Positions 1-9,811 of a DNA stretch of 64,000 nucleotides are shown one piece after another (the first letter of the stretch is position 1; the number at the start of each line of letters is the position of its first letter). The notes under the pieces are model-generated. The model ran no database searches, was not told the DNA's origin, and saw only the letters and a list, made by a program, of their open reading frames with translations. The position numbers were made by a program, and so were the translations under genes. The DNA is from Vibrio chagasii (GTDB lineage: Bacteria; Pseudomonadota; Gammaproteobacteria; Enterobacterales; Vibrionaceae): NCBI RefSeq assembly GCF_024347355.1, contig NZ_AP025465.1, forward strand, positions 2,542,001 through 2,606,000, given 5' to 3'.

Positions 1-68
1 GAGCTTTTGCTATGATCAAGCGCGCCATGCTCAATGGTGTGTTACTGCAGAAGCTACTTGAAGATTAA
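1..68 (+). CDS. nagC: C-terminal end of NagC (ROK-family repressor), partial
   Basis: Only the last 21 codons are in the window, read from base 3 to the TAA at 66-68. The tail has the pattern Ala-x3-Ile-Lys-x-Ala-Met-x-Asn-Gly-x-Leu-Leu-x2-Leu-Leu, which matches the C-terminus I remember for NagC, the N-acetylglucosamine-responsive repressor (ROK family). The position upstream of asnB agrees with the nag locus of Vibrio chromosome 1. The fragment is too short to exclude another ROK protein. A strong terminator follows at once. Confidence 0.6.
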   Translation, partial: AFAMIKRAMLNGVLLQKLLED

Positions 69-90
69 AGAACAATAATTCTGATTTTCC

Positions 91-126
91 GCGGGCCGTG
101 TTTGTATAAACACGGCCCGTTTTTTT
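91..126 (+). terminator. Intrinsic terminator after nagC
   Basis: A GC-rich perfect hairpin (arms around ACGGGCCGTGTTT, short AT loop) is followed directly by a run of six T. It separates nagC from the antiporter gene. Confidence 0.9.
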
Positions 127-152
127 AAGCTAGGGAACTACAACAACAAGTT

Positions 153-1739
153 ATGGAACTTATATTAATATCCACTGCGTTTATCGCAGGATTTATTGCT
201 TTAAAGTGTCACCTTCCCCCATTAGTTGGTTTTTTGGTTGCAGGCTTTGGGCTTTTTGCCTTTGGTTTTGAAACCAATGACACCATCATTACTTTAGCTG
301 ACCTTGGTGTTACGCTGCTTCTATTTACTATCGGCTTAAAGCTCGACATCAAAACCCTGCTCTCTAAAGAGATCTGGGCTGGCGCGACAATCCACAACCT
401 TTTGTCCACTCTGTTTTTCGCTGTCGCCCTATTTGGTTTTAAGTTCTTAGGTATTTCATCACTAGCTGCCATGTCGGTAGAACAGATCGTTCTGCTCGGT
501 TTTGCTCTTTCATTCTCTAGTACGGTATTTGCGGTTAAGACTCTGCAAGAGAAAGGTGAAATGAATGCGACTTACGGAACGTTGGCGATTGGTATCTTGG
601 TCATGCAGGATATCTTCGCGGTAGTATTCCTAACGGCTTCTACGGGTAAAATACCTGAGTGGTATGCGATTGCTCTGTTTGCCCTCCCCTTGTTACGTCC
701 ACTTTTCTACAAAGTGCTCGATTGGGTTGGTCACGGTGAGATGTTGGTTCTATCCGGCATCTTCTTCGCATTAGTCGTCGGTGCTGGTTTATTCCATTTG
801 GTTGGTGTTAAGCCAGACCTGGGCGCTCTGGTTCTAGGTATGTTACTTGCTGGTCACCGAAAAGCTTCAGAGCTATCAAAATCGCTGTTTAACCTTAAAG
901 AGCTTTTCCTTGTCTGTTTCTTCTTGAACATTGGTTTGTCAGAGCAACCAACCATTCAAGGCTTTATGCTTGCAATCTTGTTCTTACTGATGCTGCCAGT
1001 GAAAGGTGTTCTCTACTTCTTGGTGCTCAACCGTTTCAAGTTCCGTGTTCGAACGTCTCTACTTGCCTCTTTATCACTGTTTAACTACAGCGAATTTGGC
1101 CTCATCGTTGGTGGCCTCGCCTTCAAAATGGGTTGGATGTCTGGCGATATATTAGTTGCCGTCGCGATTGCGGTTTCACTGTCGTTCTTAATCGCTGCAC
1201 CTTTAAACCGAGCTGGTCACAAGCTTTATCAGCAGTCAGGTAAATGGCTGAAAGAGCATGCGTCAGAAAAGCTTCACCGACGTGATAAGCGAATTGACCC
1301 AGGCCGAGCACAAGTGCTTATTCTTGGTATGGGCCGAATTGGTACTGGTGCTTATGACGAATTACGCTCTCGCTATGGCAAGGTAAGTTTAGGTGTCGAA
1401 GTTCGTGAAGAAGCAGCACACAACCACAGAAGCCACGGTAGAAACGTGATTTCTGGCGACGCGACCGACCCAGACTTCTGGGAGCGCATCTTAGATACTG
1501 CGAATGTAAAGCTGGTTATCTTAGCCATGCCACACCACCAAGGTAACCAGACCGCTTTAGATCAACTAAAGTCACGTAACTTTAAAGGACAGATCGCAGC
1601 TATCGCAGAATACCCTGATCAAGTCGAAACCTTGAAAGAGAATGGTGTTGATGCCGCATTCAATATCTACAGCGAAGCCGGTAGTGGTTTTGCTCGCCAT
1701 GTTTGTGAACAATTAAACCCAAACATCAACAAAATCTAG
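153..1739 (+). CDS. Kef-type monovalent cation:proton antiporter (CPA2) with RCK/TrkA-N domain
   Basis: This 528-residue inner-membrane protein has about 12 hydrophobic segments in residues 1-360 (Na+/H+ exchanger domain of the CPA2 family). A cytosolic TrkA-N/RCK nucleotide-binding domain starts near residue 385, with the Rossmann signature GMGRIGTGA and the acidic strand end (GDATDP) further on. Family members exchange K+ or Na+ for protons under control of NAD(H) or thiol ligands on the RCK domain. It is shorter than KefB/KefC (about 600 aa) and resembles the short Kef-like proteins of marine gammaproteobacteria. It stands alone between two terminators, so it is monocistronic. The substrate ion cannot be read from the sequence. 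Confidence 0.85.
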   Translation: MELILISTAFIAGFIALKCHLPPLVGFLVAGFGLFAFGFETNDTIITLADLGVTLLLFTIGLKLDIKTLLSKEIWAGATIHNLLSTLFFAVALFGFKFLGISSLAAMSVEQIVLLGFALSFSSTVFAVKTLQEKGEMNATYGTLAIGILVMQDIFAVVFLTASTGKIPEWYAIALFALPLLRPLFYKVLDWVGHGEMLVLSGIFFALVVGAGLFHLVGVKPDLGALVLGMLLAGHRKASELSKSLFNLKELFLVCFFLNIGLSEQPTIQGFMLAILFLLMLPVKGVLYFLVLNRFKFRVRTSLLASLSLFNYSEFGLIVGGLAFKMGWMSGDILVAVAIAVSLSFLIAAPLNRAGHKLYQQSGKWLKEHASEKLHRRDKRIDPGRAQVLILGMGRIGTGAYDELRSRYGKVSLGVEVREEAAHNHRSHGRNVISGDATDPDFWERILDTANVKLVILAMPHHQGNQTALDQLKSRNFKGQIAAIAEYPDQVETLKENGVDAAFNIYSEAGSGFARHVCEQLNPNINKI

Positions 1740-1756
1740 CCTAAATCCCTCTCAGA

Positions 1757-1802
1757 AAAACCTCTCAAGACTGTGAATTTTCGCACTTTTGAGAGGTTTT
1801 TG
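1757..1802 (+). terminator. Intrinsic terminator after the antiporter gene
   Basis: A 12-bp stem (AAAACCTCTCAA with its complement at 1789-1800) and a T-run. The A-rich left arm would also make it weakly bidirectional. Confidence 0.85.
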
Positions 1803-1972
1803 TATAAAAAACCAACCACATTTAGATACCAAACACCAAAACAACAAAATAATTAAATAATTTCTAATATAACACCCTTTATATTATTTTTTTGCTCACA
1901 TCCGGTTGCTTTTTTTAGCCAGAATGGCAAATTGAATACAGTTGATTTAGAAATTATTTAAAAGGAAGTTCT

Positions 1973-3643
1973 ATGTGTTCAGTATTTGGCATTCTCGACA
2001 TAAAAAGTGATGCCGCAGCACTTCGCCCTATCGCTTTAGAAATGTCCAAAAAGCTTCGTCACCGTGGACCAGATTGGTCTGGTATCTATGCAAGTGACAA
2101 AGCAATCCTTGCTCACGAGCGTTTAGCTATCGTTGGTCTAAATAGTGGTGCTCAACCGCTATACAGCCAAGACAAGAAACACATTCTTGCGGTAAACGGC
2201 GAAATCTATAACCACAAAGAACTTCGTGCTCGCTATGAAGATAAGTACCAGTTCCAGACCGACTCTGACTGTGAAGTTATCCTAGCGTTATACCAAGAAA
2301 TGGGCGCAGACCTGCTAGAAGAACTAAACGGTATCTTCGCATTCGTTTTATACGATGAAGAAAAAGACGAATACCTAGTAGGCCGCGACCACATCGGTAT
2401 CATCCCGCTTTACCAAGGCTACGATGAACACGGTAACTACTATGTTGCTTCTGAAATGAAAGCTCTGGTTCCTGTATGTAAGACCATCAGCGAGTTCCCT
2501 CCAGGTAGCTTCTACTCTTCGAAAGATGCAGAGCCACAACGTTACTATATTCGTGATTGGAACGAATACGCTGCAGTACAAGGCAACAGCACAAGCAAAG
2601 AAGATCTAACGGAAGCACTAGAAGCAGCGGTGAAGCGTCAACTAATGACTGACGTACCTTACGGTGTACTTCTTTCTGGTGGTTTAGATTCATCTATCAC
2701 TTCAGCAGTCGCTAAACGCTTTGCGGCAATGCGTATTGAAGATGACGAACAGTCTGAAGCTTGGTGGCCACAACTGCACTCATTTGCGGTTGGCCTAGAA
2801 GGTGCTCCTGATCTTATCGCTGCTCGTGAAGTGGCAGACAAGATCGGTACCGTTCACCACGAGATGACATACACCATTCAAGAAGGTTTGGATGCAATCC
2901 GTGACGTGATCTATCACATCGAAACCTACGACGTAACGACAATTCGCGCGTCTACGCCAATGTACCTACTTGCTCGTAAGATCAAAGCAATGGGTATCAA
3001 AATGGTACTGTCTGGCGAAGGTGCTGATGAGATCTTTGGTGGTTACTTGTACTTCCACAAAGCGCCAAACGCAAAAGAGTTCCATGAAGAAACAGTACGT
3101 AAACTACTGGCTCTGAACATGTTTGACTGTGCTCGTGCGAACAAATCACTAGCAGCATGGGGCGTAGAAGGCCGCGTACCATTCTTGGACAAAGAGTTCA
3201 TCGATGTAGCAATGCGCTTAAACCCAGAAGACAAAATGTGTGGCAACGGTAAGATGGAGAAACACATCCTACGTGAGTGTTTCGAAGATTATCTACCAGA
3301 CTCAATTGCATGGCGTCAAAAAGAGCAATTCTCTGATGGGGTTGGTTACGACTGGATCGATACGTTGAAAGCTACCGCTGAAGCGAAAGTAACGGACAAG
3401 CAAATGGAAACTGCGCAGTTCCGCTTCCCATACAACACGCCAACGACTAAAGAAGGCTACGCTTACCGCGAAATCTTTGAAGAGTTGTTCCCTCTAGAAT
3501 CTGCAGCAGAGTGTGTACCAGGTGGTCCATCTGTCGCTTGTTCATCAGCAAAAGCTATCGAATGGGATGAGTCGTTCCAAAACTGTGTTGACCCATCAGG
3601 CCGTGCAGTACAAGCCGTTCACAACGATGCTTACAACGCTTAA
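1973..3643 (+). CDS. asnB: Asparagine synthetase B (glutamine-hydrolysing)
   Basis: Makes asparagine from aspartate, glutamine and ATP in the cytosol. The protein starts Met-Cys-Ser, so Cys2 (the glutaminase nucleophile after Met removal) is present. The N-terminal class-II glutaminase domain runs to about residue 190, with the RGPD and NGEIYNH motifs. The synthetase domain has the pyrophosphate loop LLSGGLDSS near residue 233 and SGEGADE near 345. The length of 556 aa matches E. coli AsnB (554). The start has a good AAGGAAG site 7 nt upstream. The 233-bp leader is AT-rich and shows no clear operator. Confidence 0.97.
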   Translation: MCSVFGILDIKSDAAALRPIALEMSKKLRHRGPDWSGIYASDKAILAHERLAIVGLNSGAQPLYSQDKKHILAVNGEIYNHKELRARYEDKYQFQTDSDCEVILALYQEMGADLLEELNGIFAFVLYDEEKDEYLVGRDHIGIIPLYQGYDEHGNYYVASEMKALVPVCKTISEFPPGSFYSSKDAEPQRYYIRDWNEYAAVQGNSTSKEDLTEALEAAVKRQLMTDVPYGVLLSGGLDSSITSAVAKRFAAMRIEDDEQSEAWWPQLHSFAVGLEGAPDLIAAREVADKIGTVHHEMTYTIQEGLDAIRDVIYHIETYDVTTIRASTPMYLLARKIKAMGIKMVLSGEGADEIFGGYLYFHKAPNAKEFHEETVRKLLALNMFDCARANKSLAAWGVEGRVPFLDKEFIDVAMRLNPEDKMCGNGKMEKHILRECFEDYLPDSIAWRQKEQFSDGVGYDWIDTLKATAEAKVTDKQMETAQFRFPYNTPTTKEGYAYREIFEELFPLESAAECVPGGPSVACSSAKAIEWDESFQNCVDPSGRAVQAVHNDAYNA

Positions 3644-3668
3644 GGCGATTGGTAAATTCTAAGTACTA

Positions 3669-3693
3669 AAAAAGGCGCATCATGCGCCTTTTT
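3669..3693. terminator. Bidirectional terminator between asnB and rfaH
   Basis: The hairpin AAAAAGGCGCAT / ATGCGCCTTTTT lies between convergent genes. It has A-tract and T-tract on its two sides and so can serve both strands. Confidence 0.9.
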
Positions 3694-3723
3694 ATTTTTA
3701 AGCCGATTTTTTTATTGTTGCAT

Positions 3724-4230
3724 TTATGCGTGAGCTTGTAGTGCTTCGTTCTCAATACTGATAGGAACCACTTGGCTGATCATTTTTACGAGCATAATAG
3801 AGCGAGCTTCACCATCTTTCTGATGGAAAATCGCTTCAATACCAGCGAACTGGCCACTCTTAATCTTAACCACCTGCCCAGACTCAAACTCAACACAACA
3901 ATCTTCAGTTTCGTTACTGCAACACTTCTCAAACTCTTTAAGTTCAAAAACTAAGTCACCTTGGACTTCATGCGGTCTTGCGCCGAACTTAATAAAGTCC
4001 ACTACGCCGCGCGTTGAACGAACAGTAGTAAAACTCGGCCCTTGTTCATAATCAAATCGAACAAAGACGTATGAAGGAAATAGCGGTTCTTTGACCACCT
4101 TTTCTTTCCCTCTAACCACCTTTTCGACTTCTATTTGTGGGTAAAAGCACTCTACCCCTTGATTCTCTAAATGCTGCTGAGCGCGTTTTTGATCGCCACG
4201 CTTACAGTAGAGTAAATACCAACGTTTCAT
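3724..4230 (-). CDS. rfaH: Transcription antitermination factor RfaH
   Basis: A NusG paralogue of 168 aa, the usual RfaH length. The NGN domain is in residues 1-100 (starts MKRWYLLYCKRG, then the LFPSYVFVRF and RSTRGVVDF motifs). The C-terminal segment from about 110 corresponds to the fold-switching KOW domain. RfaH is recruited at ops elements to RNA polymerase and suppresses pausing and termination in long surface-polysaccharide or toxin operons. I found no exact ops core (GGCGGTAG) in this window, so its targets lie elsewhere. It is convergent with asnB, an order shared with V. cholerae. Confidence 0.95.
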   Translation of the reverse strand: MKRWYLLYCKRGDQKRAQQHLENQGVECFYPQIEVEKVVRGKEKVVKEPLFPSYVFVRFDYEQGPSFTTVRSTRGVVDFIKFGARPHEVQGDLVFELKEFEKCCSNETEDCCVEFESGQVVKIKSGQFAGIEAIFHQKDGEARSIMLVKMISQVVPISIENEALQAHA

Positions 4231-4733
4231 TTAACTAGCCATTTTCTATTTTGGGGACATTTTACCACAAGCCTAAAACGGTTTAATTGCTATTAACTAA
4301 ATGAATCTTGATAGACACAAAATTATGCGTAGCAAAGCAATTTATCAACAAAAAATTATAAATATAAAAGTAATTAAGCATTGTACAGAGTTCTATTGTC
4401 GTTCAAAAGGTGCGCTACTGTGACTGCATATGCAGTCAAAAAAATAAAACACAGCGTTCCCTTTAGTGGTAATAGGATACATAAAATTAATGACTAGCGC
4501 TTTTATTATTCAGAAATATTTTCAATAAGATCATTTAACAACCAGCTCAAATCTGAAAAATTAGTTTGCAGCACATATTTTAAGGGCGGCATTGACAACA
4601 AAACACTTAATTTTCATAAACTTACAAAGTGTAGATTATCGTTACCATAAAATACATCTATTGCAGATGTTTATCGCACTCTGTATACATAAGTGACTAT
4701 AAAATCTTTTAATAACTAAAATTAGTAAAACTT
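4231..4733. other. 500-bp AT-rich intergenic region between divergent rfaH and peptide transporter genes
   Basis: No credible ORF. It must hold the rfaH promoter (leftward) and the transporter promoter (rightward). The only clear structure is the 18-bp perfect palindrome described separately; the rest is A/T-rich. Confidence 0.6.
4421..4438. promoter_or_regulatory. Perfect 18-bp palindrome, probable operator
   Basis: TGACTGCATATGCAGTCA equals its own reverse complement over all 18 bases. No T-run follows in either direction, so it is not a terminator. It lies 295 bp upstream of the peptide transporter and 190 bp upstream of rfaH. A dimeric HTH regulator binding here is an inference; I do not recognise the motif. 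Confidence 0.5.
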
Positions 4734-6131
4734 ATGCCAAGCAATCACAACATCTTTGGCCACCCTAGAGGCCTATTTCTACTTTTCAGCACAGAGCTAT
4801 GGGAACGTTTCTCCTACTACGCTATGCGTGCGATTCTTGTTTTGTTCTTAACAGACACAACGATTAACGGCGGATTGGGCTGGTCGACAAAAGACGCGCT
4901 TGACCTTTACGGTATCTACACAGGTTTAGTTTACATCACGCCTTTGATCGGTGGTTGGATTGCCGACAACTACCTAGGGCAACGTAAGTCGATTCTTATT
5001 GGTGGCGTGTTAATGGCACTTGGCCAGTTTACACTAGCTCTACCAAACGGCTTTATGGGCCTAGACCAAGTAAGTGCACTTTACCTAGGTTTAGCGCTGC
5101 TTATCAGTGGTAACGGTATGTTTAAGCCAAACATCTCAACGATGGTTGGTGACCTTTACCAAGAAGGTGATAACCGTCGTGATGGCGCATTTACTATTTT
5201 CTACATGGGAATCAACTTAGGTGCACTATTAGGTGGTCTTATCTCTGGTGCTGCGGCTGAGTCGTATGGCTGGAAAGCAGGTTTCCTAGCGGCTGGTATC
5301 GGTATGGTTATTAGCTTAATCATGCAAATGACCATGGCTCAATCATGGCTAGGTAATATCGGTTCGGTTCCAGCAGCTGCACGCGCAAAAGCTCTGAGTA
5401 AGTCGAAAGAGAAAGCACCGCTAACGAAAGAAGAGTTCGATCGACTAAAAGTTATTCTGATCATGGGTCTGTTCGTGATTATTTTCTGGGCGGGCTTTGA
5501 ACAAGCTGGCGGCCTAATGAACATCTACACTCAACAATATACAGACCGTATGATTGGTGATTTTGAAGTTCCGGCTGCGTGGTTCCAATCTCTAAACCCA
5601 TTCTTCATCATTACACTTGCACCAATCATTGCTGCATTTTGGGTGAAGTTAGGTAAGCGTGAACCGAACTCACCGGTTAAATTTGCGTTGGCTCTGTTCT
5701 TCTTAGCGCTTGGCTTCGTCTGCATGATGGGCGCGGTAATGGAGCAAGGTGGTGACCTTACAGTTAAAACCTCTATGCTGTGGTTAGTAGGTGCATTCTT
5801 CTTCCACACACTTGGTGAGCTTTGCCTATCTCCTATCGGTCTGTCGTTAGTGACTAAGCTGGCACCACTACGTTTAGCATCACTAATGATGGGGGCATGG
5901 TTTGGTTTCAACGCTATTGCAAACTACGTAGCTGGCCTTGTGGGGTCTCATGTAGGTGAGCTAGGCGCGATGGCAATCTTCAGTGGTATTGCGATCACAG
6001 CAACAATCAGCGGCATCTTACTGCTTCTTTGTGCTGGTAAGCTTGTGTCATGGATGCACGGCGTAGAGAGCAACATGACGCTAGAGTCTGAACCAAAAGA
6101 AGAGCGCACTGCAGAGACTTCTATTGCTTAA
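4734..6131 (+). CDS. POT/PTR2-family proton-dependent di/tripeptide symporter
   Basis: A 465-residue membrane protein of the POT family (DtpA/DtpB type). The N-terminal ELWERFSYYAMRAILVLFL stretch holds the ExxERFxYY proton-coupling signature in TM1. There are about 14 hydrophobic segments, and the family helix with NIGA-like residues (YMGINLGALLGG) is near residue 160. It imports di- and tripeptides with protons across the inner membrane. The Shine-Dalgarno before this ATG is weak, but no other start would keep TM1. It is followed by a strong terminator. DtpA-type genes can answer to OmpR or CRP; neither site is clear here. Confidence 0.92.
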   Translation: MPSNHNIFGHPRGLFLLFSTELWERFSYYAMRAILVLFLTDTTINGGLGWSTKDALDLYGIYTGLVYITPLIGGWIADNYLGQRKSILIGGVLMALGQFTLALPNGFMGLDQVSALYLGLALLISGNGMFKPNISTMVGDLYQEGDNRRDGAFTIFYMGINLGALLGGLISGAAAESYGWKAGFLAAGIGMVISLIMQMTMAQSWLGNIGSVPAAARAKALSKSKEKAPLTKEEFDRLKVILIMGLFVIIFWAGFEQAGGLMNIYTQQYTDRMIGDFEVPAAWFQSLNPFFIITLAPIIAAFWVKLGKREPNSPVKFALALFFLALGFVCMMGAVMEQGGDLTVKTSMLWLVGAFFFHTLGELCLSPIGLSLVTKLAPLRLASLMMGAWFGFNAIANYVAGLVGSHVGELGAMAIFSGIAITATISGILLLLCAGKLVSWMHGVESNMTLESEPKEERTAETSIA

Positions 6132-6176
6132 TAGCTAATATCATTCGATGTCTAAAAGACGCTAGAACACATTCAA

Positions 6177-6205
6177 AAAAGGGCTGCTTAATGAGCAGCC
6201 CTTTT
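6177..6205. terminator. Bidirectional terminator after the peptide transporter gene
   Basis: AAAAGGGCTGCT / AGCAGCCCTTTT with a 5-nt loop. Being symmetric, it probably also ended hemH before the IS256 element landed between them. Confidence 0.88.
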
Positions 6206-6222
6206 AGTATTTATATAGCTAG

Positions 6223-7529
6223 GAGCCTGTAATTTAAATTGTGTATCTGCTTATAATTAAGCCAGTCATGGCTAAGGATAAGCAATATGGATAAGAAAGC
6301 TTTAGAAGCCTTCGCTCGCGAAGCCGCTAAGTCAATTAAGACTCCTTCGGATCTTGATGACTTCAGGAAAATGTTAACCAAGGTGACGGTTGAGACAGCT
6401 TTAAATGCTGAACTTGATGATCACCTTGGCTACGAAAAACACTCACCGACCAACGATAGTAACAGTCGAAATGGCTACTCATCTAAACGCCTAATTACTG
6501 ACGATGGTGAGATCCAACTAGAAATCCCTCGTGACCGTGACGCGTCCTTTGAACCCAAGCTCGTTCGTAAGCATCAAACTCGATTCCAATCGATGGACGA
6601 CAAGATCTTAAGCTTGTATGCCAAAGGAATGACTACCCGAGAAATCGTCGCAACCTTCAAAGAAATGTACGATGCTGATATCTCCGCCAGTCTAATATCT
6701 AAAGTCACTGATGCTGTTTTAGAACAAGTTGTTGAGTGGCAAGCCCGCCCTCTTGATTCGGTTTATCCCGTCGTTTACCTAGACTGCATTGTTGTGAAGG
6801 TGCGCCAAAATAAGCAAGTCATCAACAAAGCCATTTACCTTGCTCTCGGTGTCAATATGGAAGGTCAGAAAGAACTTCTTGGGATGTGGATGTCCGAAAC
6901 TGAAGGGGCGAAGTTCTGGCTCAGTGTACTTACCGAACTTCAAAATCGTGGTGTAAATGATATCCTCATCGCTTGTGTTGATGGCCTCAAGGGCTTTCCT
7001 GATGCCATCAATGCCGTTTATCCAAAAACTCAAATCCAGCTCTGTATCGTACACATGGTACGAAACTCAATGAAATACGTTCCGTGGAAAGATTACAAGA
7101 CTATTACCGCAGACTTAAAGGAAATCTATCAAGCTACGACTGAAGATGAAGCTCTGTTGGCGCTAGAGCACTTTGGTGATAAATGGGATGAAAAGTACCC
7201 TCAAATCAGCCGCTCGTGGACGGCTCATTGGGATAACCTCAACACTCTGTTCAGCTATCCTCAAGATATCCGCAGAGCTATCTACACGACCAATGCGATA
7301 GAATCACTAAATAGCGTCATCAGGAAAGCGACCAAGAAACGTAAGCTGTTCCCGACAGATGAATCCGCCAAAAAGGTGGTGTACCTGGCGATTATGGATG
7401 CTTCCAAGAGGTGGACAATGCCAATTCATCACTGGAAGCAAGCGCTAAACCGTTTTATGATTATGTTCGAAGATCGATTAACTGAATACTTGTAACCAAG
7501 AGCAGTTACACAGAATTATTTACAGGGTC
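6223..7529 (+). mobile_element. Intact IS256-family insertion sequence, 1307 bp
   Basis: Imperfect terminal inverted repeats begin GAGCCTGTAA on the left; the complement of the right end reads GACCCTGTAA, and similarity continues through GTGTA-x-CTGCT. The element is bounded by a perfect 8-bp direct repeat, ATAGCTAG, at 6215-6222 and 7530-7537, the target-duplication size typical of IS256. One intact transposase fills it. Perfect duplications and an unbroken ORF suggest a recent insertion. The right duplication ends 2 bp short of the hemH stop codon. Confidence 0.93.
6287..7495 (+). CDS. IS256-family transposase (mutator type, DDE)
   Basis: 402 aa, the normal length for the family (Transposase_mut). 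The presumed DDE residues are visible: Asp in YLDCIVVKV near residue 165, Asp in CVDGLKGFPDAI near 230, and Glu in TTNAIESLNSVIRK near 340, the last being the family signature. The N-terminal DNA-binding part has the RNGYSSK motif. The start has an ATAAGCAAT leader with a weak ribosome site, as usual for transposases. The frame is undamaged. Confidence 0.95.
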   Translation: MDKKALEAFAREAAKSIKTPSDLDDFRKMLTKVTVETALNAELDDHLGYEKHSPTNDSNSRNGYSSKRLITDDGEIQLEIPRDRDASFEPKLVRKHQTRFQSMDDKILSLYAKGMTTREIVATFKEMYDADISASLISKVTDAVLEQVVEWQARPLDSVYPVVYLDCIVVKVRQNKQVINKAIYLALGVNMEGQKELLGMWMSETEGAKFWLSVLTELQNRGVNDILIACVDGLKGFPDAINAVYPKTQIQLCIVHMVRNSMKYVPWKDYKTITADLKEIYQATTEDEALLALEHFGDKWDEKYPQISRSWTAHWDNLNTLFSYPQDIRRAIYTTNAIESLNSVIRKATKKRKLFPTDESAKKVVYLAIMDASKRWTMPIHHWKQALNRFMIMFEDRLTEYL

Positions 7530-7539
7530 ATAGCTAGTG

Positions 7540-8502
7540 TTATCGGTGAATCTCTACTAATTCAGCCATCATGTCGATATGCGAATCTCTGTCGTTAAGA
7601 CACATGATATAGCTAAACTCAGAACCACCAGCGTCAATGAAGGTTTCCTTACACTGATCTGAAATCTCTTCCAGCGTTTCTAAACAGTCCACCGAGAAAG
7701 CAGGAGCCATGATATCGATCTTCTTGATCCCTTTGTTTGGCAATGATTCAAGCGTCTCATCGGTATATGGCTTTAACCACTCTTCTCGACCAAATCGAGA
7801 CTGGTAAGTCATGGTGATATCGTCTGCAGATAAACCAAGCTCCTCAGCTAGTAGCTTAGTTGTCGCCTCACAGTGTTGAGGGTAAATATCACCTTCATCT
7901 GCTAATCGCTTCGGAATGCCGTGGAAAGAACAAACCAAATGATCCGCTCGGCCATTTTTCTCCCAGTGGCTACGAACACTCTCAGCCAATGCTTTGGTGT
8001 AACTAGGGTGTGCGTAGTAATCACGGATAAAGCGGTAACTAGGAATAACAGGCATCTGTTTAAAGGCTTTGGTTAAACCATCAGAAACCGCAGCTGTGGT
8101 GGTGCCTGAATACTGAGGATACAGAGGCAGTACGATGATCTCTTCAACGCCCTGCTCCATCAGCTGCTCAACGCCCGTCTTCAGGCTTGGATTACCATAA
8201 GTCATACCCAGCGCTACAGGCATCTCTAACTTCTTCTGAAGCTTTTCTGCTTGTCTTTGTGAATACACAAGAAGCGGTGAGCCGTCGTCCATCCAAACCG
8301 ACTGATAAAGCTTGGCTACTTTAGGTGAACGAATCGGTAAAATCACTCCGTGCAATATCGGGCACCATAGCCAGCGTGTTAGATTAACGACTCGCTTATC
8401 GTGCAAAAATTCACTCAAAAATCGACGAACGCCAGCTGGGGTCGCAGAATCTGGTGTACCTAAGTTCACCAGTAAAACGCCCTGCTTTTTATTATTTTCC
8501 AT
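7540..8502 (-). CDS. hemH: Ferrochelatase
   Basis: Inserts Fe2+ into protoporphyrin IX, the last step of haem synthesis. 320 aa, matching the bacterial family. The signature around the catalytic His is seen in [15 protein letters not shown] near residue 193, and the second conserved region ([18 protein letters not shown]) is near 265. The start is supported by AGGT upstream. Its neighbour adk is the same as in many gammaproteobacteria. The 3' end now abuts an IS256 element, so its shared terminator is 1.3 kb away. Confidence 0.97.
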   Translation of the reverse strand: MENNKKQGVLLVNLGTPDSATPAGVRRFLSEFLHDKRVVNLTRWLWCPILHGVILPIRSPKVAKLYQSVWMDDGSPLLVYSQRQAEKLQKKLEMPVALGMTYGNPSLKTGVEQLMEQGVEEIIVLPLYPQYSGTTTAAVSDGLTKAFKQMPVIPSYRFIRDYYAHPSYTKALAESVRSHWEKNGRADHLVCSFHGIPKRLADEGDIYPQHCEATTKLLAEELGLSADDITMTYQSRFGREEWLKPYTDETLESLPNKGIKKIDIMAPAFSVDCLETLEEISDQCKETFIDAGGSEFSYIMCLNDRDSHIDMMAELVEIHR

Positions 8503-8716
8503 AGATACCTGGGACCAATATGTAATTTTGTAGAGAGTAATATACTAATCTGCTGAAGTTTAAGATCATTGCTTGTCGCTAAATGTTGAGATAATCATTT
8601 GGCGTGACATATAACCAACATCAACTTTCGATTATGAGCGAACTTTTCAAAGCTAATGTGCGTTGAATCGAGGGCCCCTAATTATCTTAGATTGGTATCG
8701 TACTAAAAATTGAGAC

Positions 8717-8742
8717 AAAAAAAGCGACCTTTAAGGTCGCTT
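8717..8742 (-). terminator. Intrinsic terminator after adk
   Basis: On the minus strand the stem AAGCGACC / GGTCGCTT is followed by seven T. It sits 37 bp after the adk stop. Confidence 0.9.
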
Positions 8743-8778
8743 CCAATATATCAAATTCTAAAACTGGCTGTTAGCCAA

Positions 8779-9811
<1,033 letters not shown>

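Noticed and set aside
3724..4230. ops elements for RfaH in this window
   Set aside because: No GGCGGTAG core found upstream of any gene here, including the RHS gene.
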